Assembly: GCA_021818715.1 (NCBI GenBank) | Contig: JAKATN010000002.1 | Span: forward strand, 1-64,000 | DNA length: 64,000 nucleotides | Source: Thermoplasmata archaeon | GTDB taxonomy: Archaea; Thermoplasmatota; Thermoplasmata; Thermoplasmatales; Thermoplasmataceae | Direction of reading: 5' to 3' | In this document: piece by piece, positions 58,916 through 64,000 of the stretch | Layout: every line of letters begins with the position of its first letter | How positions within the stretch are numbered: the first letter of the stretch is position 1 | Program-made: the position numbers and the translations under genes | The notes under the pieces: model-generated | Database searches by the model: none | The model's input: only the letters and a program-made list of their open reading frames with translations | What the model was told of the DNA's origin: nothing

Positions 58916-59626
58916 ATGGACAGATCAATTGTAAGGAAGGCAACAGCCGAAGATTGGGGCTCGATATCGAGGATCTCCTCCATTGCAATGTATGACGATT
59001 ACATCAACAAGATAGGGCCAAGTTACCTGAAGGCTGGTGATACTTACGTTCTGGAAAAAGGCAACCTGCTTGGTTTCCTGAAAATACAGTATATGCCTGA
59101 CGGATCCCTCTACCTCAGCGGATTAAGGGTGGACCCGGCTGCCAGGAGAAAGGGTGTAGGAGAAGCGCTCACCCGCTATGCCACATCACTGGGCAGTGAT
59201 TCTGGAAAAAATGGAGCCAGGGTGCTCATACAGCCGGAAAACAATGCCAGCCTTTCCCTTTCCAGGAAACTGGGGTTCTCCCCAATCGAGTTCTTCCATT
59301 TTTTCCAGGGAGAGATTGATCTCTCCGGCTTTTCGGAATCTAAGAACTGGCCCATGCGCATCATTGATCTGGGGTTTGAGTACTCCCTTCCCGCAGGGAA
59401 TTTCCCTGCGATGCTTATGAAAAAGGGCGCCATGCAGGTATCGGTATCACGGGTGGGTACCCCATGGAACAATCGGGCATTCACCGTTCTTGGAAATGGG
59501 CAGATTCCCTTCAGAACGGGAAAATCAGTTATCTCTGTGCCGCAGGACTATTTCAGCGGAACTCCTCCAGATCTCGAACCGCTAGCTGGATTTGGGAGTG
59601 CTGTGCTTCTGGAGAAGAAGTTCTGA
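58916..59626 (+). CDS. GNAT-family acetyltransferase
   Basis: About 236 residues. The N-terminal GNAT fold covers residues 1-125: IVRKATAEDWGSISRISSIA, then LYLSGLRVDPAARRKGVGEALTRYA with the acetyl-CoA loop R-x-x-G-x-G, then ALSLSRKLGF-type motif B (NASLSLSRKLGFSPIEFFHF). The remaining 110 residues form a second domain that I do not recognise, possibly a degenerate GNAT half or substrate-binding part. The acetyl acceptor is unknown. ATG 58916 fits the family start better than 58892. Confidence 0.8.
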   Translation: MDRSIVRKATAEDWGSISRISSIAMYDDYINKIGPSYLKAGDTYVLEKGNLLGFLKIQYMPDGSLYLSGLRVDPAARRKGVGEALTRYATSLGSDSGKNGARVLIQPENNASLSLSRKLGFSPIEFFHFFQGEIDLSGFSESKNWPMRIIDLGFEYSLPAGNFPAMLMKKGAMQVSVSRVGTPWNNRAFTVLGNGQIPFRTGKSVISVPQDYFSGTPPDLEPLAGFGSAVLLEKKF

Positions 59627-59805
59627 CAGATCTTCCGGAAAGTTTTCGAGGGCAACCTGGTGAAGCAGACTGAATATCGGCGGATGACAGGCCCCAGTCC
59701 TAAAAGCAAAATCCTGTAACCTTCAGGATGTTCTTCAGGCAATGTTTATCAACATCTGAAGAAATATTGTATAGGTCAGCATCTCCGAACTGAAGACGGT
59801 TGATA

Positions 59806-61290
59806 ATGAAATTCAGGCATGGGGAAACAGTCCTTGTATCAGTGATCGTCGTTTTAATGATGCTCAGCTCTTTTTCGTCTGCGGTTGATGCCCAGGGAAC
59901 CAGCACGAACACCCCGATAAAGCACCTTGTCATACTGATGATGGAGAACCACAGTTTCGACAACCTCTTTGGGGTGTACGGAATGACTGAAAATGGAACC
60001 ATCGAGAAGAATCTGTCGCTCCCGGAGAATCTGCTGACGGGGAACTTGACCAGCAACCTGAGTTCCGTGCCAAACGGCGTTTTCTCCACATCAAACCCGT
60101 ATGAAGGGTACAGCAATTACCACACTGACTGGAATAACGGCCATATGAACGGATTCATCAATGGATCCGGGCCGAGTTCGATGACATACTTCACCGCTTC
60201 ACAGATGGGCCCTGAGTGGATGATCGCCCAGCAATACGCAATGGGTGACATGTACTTCAGCGAAATGCTGAGCATGACGTTGCCAAACAGGCTATTCAGC
60301 ATCTCGGGTTTCACCCCGCTGACTACAGATCAGTCTCCCCCGCCGTATGTTCTGTATTCTGATACAATTTTCAGTGAACTTGACTCCCATGGAGTTTCAT
60401 GGGGATATTACTTCCAAAATCCATCCCTGGGTGAGGAGCCTCTTAACCTGGTCTATGGGATAGGCTCACATGCCGCCGATATAGGCACATGGAACGATTT
60501 TGTCAAATCAATTCAGTCAGGAACCCTCCCCGACATTACCTGGGTTTCTCCTATTTCAGGCGGAACAATAGAAATTGAAAGCCAGCATCCTCCATTCAAC
60601 GTTCTGATAGGGGAACTGTGGATCCTCTATATCGTTCACCTGATCATGGAAAGCAGCTACTGGAGCAGCACGGCCATAATGATCACCTACGACGAAGGGG
60701 GAGGATACTATGACCAGGTTGCACCTCCGGTAATTGGTGGAGAGCAACTGGGTTTCAGGGTTCCATTTATCCTGATTTCACCATATGCAAAGGAAGGCTA
60801 TGTTTCTCACACGGTGATGAGCCACACTTCGATACTGGGTTTCATTGACTACAACTGGAACATGCCAGCTCTCAACAAACTGGTTCTGGACTCAAACTTA
60901 CCTCTGGATATGTTCAACTTCAATCAGCCTTACAGCACCGGGAATATCGCCAGGCCCCCGATGGCATGGAACCGGTCCCAGCTTGCCCTAATCCCGAATT
61001 CCCTGGTGAACAGCACAAACAAATCGCTGAACTACAGCAACGTTGGGGGTTTCTTTCCCGTTGGTCTACAATATCCCGTTTCTGATCTCCCATATGCCAG
61101 CAGCGGCAGTTCCACCTTTAACCTTTCACAGATCTCGAGCAATGTTTACATCAGCAACGAAACCGGGTATTACCCCGTACCTGCTCAGGGATTCAGCCTT
61201 TCGACCGGTGTACTCTTAGGTGCGGTTGCAGCCGTGGCAGGTTCCTCGGCAATCACAGCATATTTCATCTGGAAGAGGCGCAGGTTGTAG
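59806..61290 (+). CDS. Secreted acid phosphatase/phospholipase C-type phosphoesterase, membrane-anchored
   Basis: About 494 residues. A signal peptide (LVSVIVVLMMLSSFSSAVDA) is followed by IKHLVILMMENHSFDNLFGVYG, the hallmark of the bacterial phospholipase C/AcpA phosphoesterase family with the E-N-H-S active site. Later blocks GWDNSG-like YDEGGGYYDQVAPP and HTSILGFIDYNWNMPALN complete it. A C-terminal span (GVLLGAVAAVAGSSAITAYFIW) and KRRR anchor it outside the cell. It would release phosphate from organic esters at acid pH. ATG 59806 is preferred to TTG 59800. Confidence 0.9.
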   Translation: MKFRHGETVLVSVIVVLMMLSSFSSAVDAQGTSTNTPIKHLVILMMENHSFDNLFGVYGMTENGTIEKNLSLPENLLTGNLTSNLSSVPNGVFSTSNPYEGYSNYHTDWNNGHMNGFINGSGPSSMTYFTASQMGPEWMIAQQYAMGDMYFSEMLSMTLPNRLFSISGFTPLTTDQSPPPYVLYSDTIFSELDSHGVSWGYYFQNPSLGEEPLNLVYGIGSHAADIGTWNDFVKSIQSGTLPDITWVSPISGGTIEIESQHPPFNVLIGELWILYIVHLIMESSYWSSTAIMITYDEGGGYYDQVAPPVIGGEQLGFRVPFILISPYAKEGYVSHTVMSHTSILGFIDYNWNMPALNKLVLDSNLPLDMFNFNQPYSTGNIARPPMAWNRSQLALIPNSLVNSTNKSLNYSNVGGFFPVGLQYPVSDLPYASSGSSTFNLSQISSNVYISNETGYYPVPAQGFSLSTGVLLGAVAAVAGSSAITAYFIWKRRRL

Positions 61291-61472
61291 TGGAGCAACT
61301 GGTAAAAGCCCGAGAAAATGATCCGGATATAGAGTCATTAAAGTTTCCACTGAAGTGTATGCAGGATTCCGATTAGGAGACGGCGATACTGCTATGCGTA
61401 AGGTTATTCATTGGAGAAAATAGTGGAATGCTGAAATATAGAGAGAAATTCTATAAGTATGTAAAAATGAAC

Positions 61473-61496
61473 AAGTGATCTGGAAGCAGATCACTT
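61473..61496 (-). terminator. Perfect hairpin at the end of the surface-protein gene
   Basis: AAGTGATCTG at 61473-61482 and CAGATCACTT at 61487-61496 form a ten-base-pair stem with a four-base loop. The stem overlaps the stop codon of the surface-protein gene (61491-61493), and in its direction of transcription the stem is followed by T-rich sequence. It looks like an intrinsic terminator or a 3'-end stabilising hairpin. Confidence 0.5.
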
Positions 61497-64000
61497 TCTT
61501 TTCTTTATAAACACTGCAATGCCGGCTGCAGCGATCACGGCAATGATTCCCGCTATGATATAATACACATCAATATTGGTCTGTGGAGAGGGTGAAATTT
61601 TAGTCAGATTGAGGCTTACGGAAACCGATTTGACCTGGCCAGCGTTAAGAGAGAAGTTAAGGTAATAGGTGGTGTATCCTTTAAGTGCGACGATCAAACT
61701 GTATGAACCTGCGGTCACGCTCACATTGAACGATCCAGAAGCCAGGGCAATGTCTTTTCCGTTGATACTTACGGTCGCATTGGAAGGGGTCACTGTGCCC
61801 GTTATATATGCATAGTGCAAGTACGAGATAGCTTCAGTGATATTTTTCCCGTCTACGACGAATCTGCCGGAATACTGCAAGGTGTAGTAGTTTGTCATGT
61901 TGGAGACGGTGAAGCTGTAGGTACCGTTCTGCAGGCTTACGGAGATGGAAGAGGAAAGGGTGGTATAGGTTTTCCCCGACATATTGAGATACCACTGGTT
62001 GCCTGAAGGAAGACCCGTTTCGGTAAACACTACGCTGTATGTGACAAGGCTGAAGGCCACCGAGACAGTAATATTTGCATCGCTGACACTGAATTTTCCG
62101 GCCGGATTTACAGGTGCGTAATCCTTGTTTTCAGCCGAAACCATGTATGTGTAATTGCCGTTTATCAGCGTTATCTCTGCACTCGGCCCAGTGGATTCCA
62201 GGCTGGTCCGTCCTGTTATATTCACCCACCAATTCACCCCGGCGGGAAGGCCTGACTGATTGAATGTTACAGCATAGGTTTTCTCGAATGTCACGTTCTT
62301 CGAATATGCCTTAGCAGATATGGTGAACGTACCGGTCTCAACTGTAGCTGAATAGACTTTATCGGCGGACGATATGGAATATGAATAGGTTCCATTGATC
62401 AGCTGGAAACCAATAGTTGTTCCAGTGCCAGAATGAGAGTTTGAGCTGCCGGACGCGTTAGTCACGTTCACATACCACACAGTCCCGGACGGTAGCCCGG
62501 TCTCAGAGAATGAGACGGCGTAAGTGTAGGGTTCAAATTTAATGGACACTGACACGGGAGCGCCGTTAACCTGGACAGAACCGGTATAGGATGTGGGGGC
62601 ATAGCCTTTGTCTGAGGTTGCGACAGTGTACGTGTATGTGCTATTTGGAAGTGCAACACTGATCGTCGCCCCGGATGACGAGTGCGATGGCTGTCCGGTG
62701 ATATTCACGTACCATTCAGTGGGCAGAGGCAGGTTTGATTCGGTGAATGTCACCATATATGATGCAACGAAGGCGATCGTTGGCACGCTCACGCTCTTAC
62801 CGTTCACAGTAAAATTGCCCGTGGCTTTGGATGGCGAGTAGGACGCATTAGCAGATGCCACGGTGTAGTCATAGCTCCCATTGGGAAGGTTTGCAGTTAT
62901 GATGCTTGTGGTGGAGTTTAGGGAAAGCTGTCCGGTAATGTTGACGAACCACTTCACCCCTGCCCCCAATCCGCTTGCCGAGAAGGTGACGGCATACGTG
63001 TAAAGATTGAACTTGACATTCTGGGTCACTGCCTTTCCGCTCACACTCAAGGATCCGGATGCGGCCAGAGGAGCATACGACTTGTTGTAGCTAGCAATGG
63101 TGTAGCTGTAAGTCCCGTTTGGAAGGCTTGTGGATATGCTCGAAGACGTCGACGACAACGGATTTTCTCCGGTGATGTTCGCATACCACAGGTAGCCAGA
63201 AGGAAGGCCCGTCTCATCAAAAGTTACCGAATAAGTGGCAGAAGACACCCCGCTGAACGTTATGGAAACGGTTTTAGAAGCACCAGACACGCTGAGATAT
63301 CCGGATGATATAGAGGGGGAAGAGGCAGTATCCGAATCCTGCACAGTGTAATAGTGTGTGCCGTTGGAGAGGTTGAAATAGTAACTTCCGGATTGCAACG
63401 GGCCGGAGTAATAGCCGGTGATATTAACATACCACGATTGCCCTGCAGGCAGACCCGTTTCCTGGAAGAGGATCTGGTAGAAGTTGAAAAATTTCAGATG
63501 AACGATCTGGGAAGAGCCAGAGACTGTCACATAGCCGCTCAAAGAGCTGCCATTGGTGTACGCACTATACTCGTATGTTCCGTTAGTCAAAGCGGCATCA
63601 TAGGAGGATATACCTTCAAAGAGACCCTGGGCCAACTGTATCACCTGCCCGGAACCGCTGAGCGTATCAATGGTGAGGGACCAACTCGCAATGGAAGACG
63701 TATCCCTGTTGATGAAAGTCACGCTGTACACATAATTTAGGGTAACACTTAGGGACTTGTTTGAACCAGCCACGGTTATGCTACCAGATGCCACCGGAAC
63801 CAAACCCGCATATGCGCGATAACTGTAAGTGCCGTTCGGCAACGCCAGTGACAGATGGGTGTTTTCCGAGCTTCCGGATGCAGTTGTGTTTGAATCTGTG
63901 TTATTTGCAGACGCCGACCACGCGAAACCCGCATTCAAACCAGTTTCAGTTAAATTCACATCATAAAATTCAGGCATATTCACATTGAATGTCCGTGAAG
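61491..64000 (-). CDS. Surface protein of tandem Ig-like repeats with PEGA-like domain (5' end outside window)
   Basis: At least 835 residues. The frame has no stop before the window edge and no signal peptide, so the N-terminus is missing. About nine repeats of roughly 75-80 residues follow each other, each beginning 'Y-x-V-x-F-x-E-T-G-L-P-x-G-x-x-W-Y-V-N-I-T-G' and containing 'L-x-N-G-T-Y-x-Y-T-V' (for example FDETGLPSGYLWYANITG, FSETGLPSGTVWYVNVTN, FTETGLPSGNQWYLNMSG). A PEGA-like domain (YITGTVTPSNATVSINGK ... VTAGSYSLIVALKGY) precedes the C-terminal anchor YYIIAGIIAVIAAAGIAVFI and KKRK. Many N-x-S/T sites suggest glycosylation. It is the same repeat unit as in the protein at 44948-48805. 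Confidence 0.85.
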   Translation of the reverse strand, partial: SRTFNVNMPEFYDVNLTETGLNAGFAWSASANNTDSNTTASGSSENTHLSLALPNGTYSYRAYAGLVPVASGSITVAGSNKSLSVTLNYVYSVTFINRDTSSIASWSLTIDTLSGSGQVIQLAQGLFEGISSYDAALTNGTYEYSAYTNGSSLSGYVTVSGSSQIVHLKFFNFYQILFQETGLPAGQSWYVNITGYYSGPLQSGSYYFNLSNGTHYYTVQDSDTASSPSISSGYLSVSGASKTVSITFSGVSSATYSVTFDETGLPSGYLWYANITGENPLSSTSSSISTSLPNGTYSYTIASYNKSYAPLAASGSLSVSGKAVTQNVKFNLYTYAVTFSASGLGAGVKWFVNITGQLSLNSTTSIITANLPNGSYDYTVASANASYSPSKATGNFTVNGKSVSVPTIAFVASYMVTFTESNLPLPTEWYVNITGQPSHSSSGATISVALPNSTYTYTVATSDKGYAPTSYTGSVQVNGAPVSVSIKFEPYTYAVSFSETGLPSGTVWYVNVTNASGSSNSHSGTGTTIGFQLINGTYSYSISSADKVYSATVETGTFTISAKAYSKNVTFEKTYAVTFNQSGLPAGVNWWVNITGRTSLESTGPSAEITLINGNYTYMVSAENKDYAPVNPAGKFSVSDANITVSVAFSLVTYSVVFTETGLPSGNQWYLNMSGKTYTTLSSSISVSLQNGTYSFTVSNMTNYYTLQYSGRFVVDGKNITEAISYLHYAYITGTVTPSNATVSINGKDIALASGSFNVSVTAGSYSLIVALKGYTTYYLNFSLNAGQVKSVSVSLNLTKISPSPQTNIDVYYIIAGIIAVIAAAGIAVFIKKRK

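Overview
The window looks like a chromosomal segment of an acidophilic archaeon of the Thermoplasmatales type (Ferroplasma/Cuniculiplasma-like; the exact genus cannot be fixed from sequence alone). The reasons are: an adjacent XPB helicase and Bax1 nuclease, isopentenyl phosphate kinase next to type 2 IPP isomerase, a type I 3-dehydroquinate dehydratase, a TRASH-domain AsnC-type metal regulator, a sulfocyanin-like blue copper protein, and surface proteins with a C-terminal membrane anchor. TATA boxes sit about 25-32 bases before many start codons (leaderless mRNAs), while internal operon genes use GGAGGTGA-type ribosome binding sites.

Bases 1-8100 are an accessory island. It holds a VapC-like toxin cut by the window edge, two RelBE-type toxin-antitoxin pairs, a MarR/SRPBCC pair, a zinc-ribbon membrane protein, an intact IS630-type element that has truncated a DNA glycosylase gene, and two decayed transposase genes flanking a small mercury operon (HMA carrier plus MerA). 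Successive gene modules are separated by a dispersed repeat of about 43 bases, always in the same orientation and lying beyond the 3' end of each minus-strand module. This cassette-like layout is the most unusual structure in the window.

Bases 8300-14130 hold methionine salvage (mtnB, mtnD, mtnC), an MFS exporter with a pyruvate-kinase-C-domain-like protein, an M24 peptidase and a ChrB-type protein. Bases 14230-22750 are rich in copper genes: a sulfocyanin-like protein with a SHOCT protein, a CopA-type Cu(I) ATPase with an N-terminal YHS/TRASH domain, a 46-residue YHS protein, and a CopR-type regulator divergent from a DoxX-like protein. A dead P-type ATPase fragment lies beside the regulator gene, and a possible dead regulator fragment lies beside the live ATPase operon, which suggests two copper operons that decayed reciprocally. 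Between them sits the isoprenoid operon (membrane protein, isopentenyl phosphate kinase, IPP isomerase, ZPR1).

Bases 22900-40500 are mostly housekeeping: Bax1/XPB, an M61 peptidase, a COG1395-type regulator, RlmE, GcvH, ThpR, AroD, phosphate uptake (DUF47 protein plus PiT), tRNA-Thr, an SDR, a CoA-transferase, a site-2 protease and a DHA2-type exporter. Bases 40700-44800 carry an encapsulated-ferritin-like protein with no shell gene nearby, an Nramp-like transporter and a second transposase graveyard.

Bases 44900-64000 contain two giant surface proteins built from the same 'ETGLPxGTxWYVN' repeat (one with a central seven-bladed YVTN propeller; the other runs off the window edge), two tRNA-Val genes, two methyltransferases, formate-tetrahydrofolate ligase, a sulfur-relay operon (DsrE, TusA, SQR-like flavoprotein, DUF1641), a YceI/HxlR divergent pair with a perfect 21-base palindrome, an MFS transporter, a GNAT acetyltransferase and a secreted phosphatase/phospholipase C.
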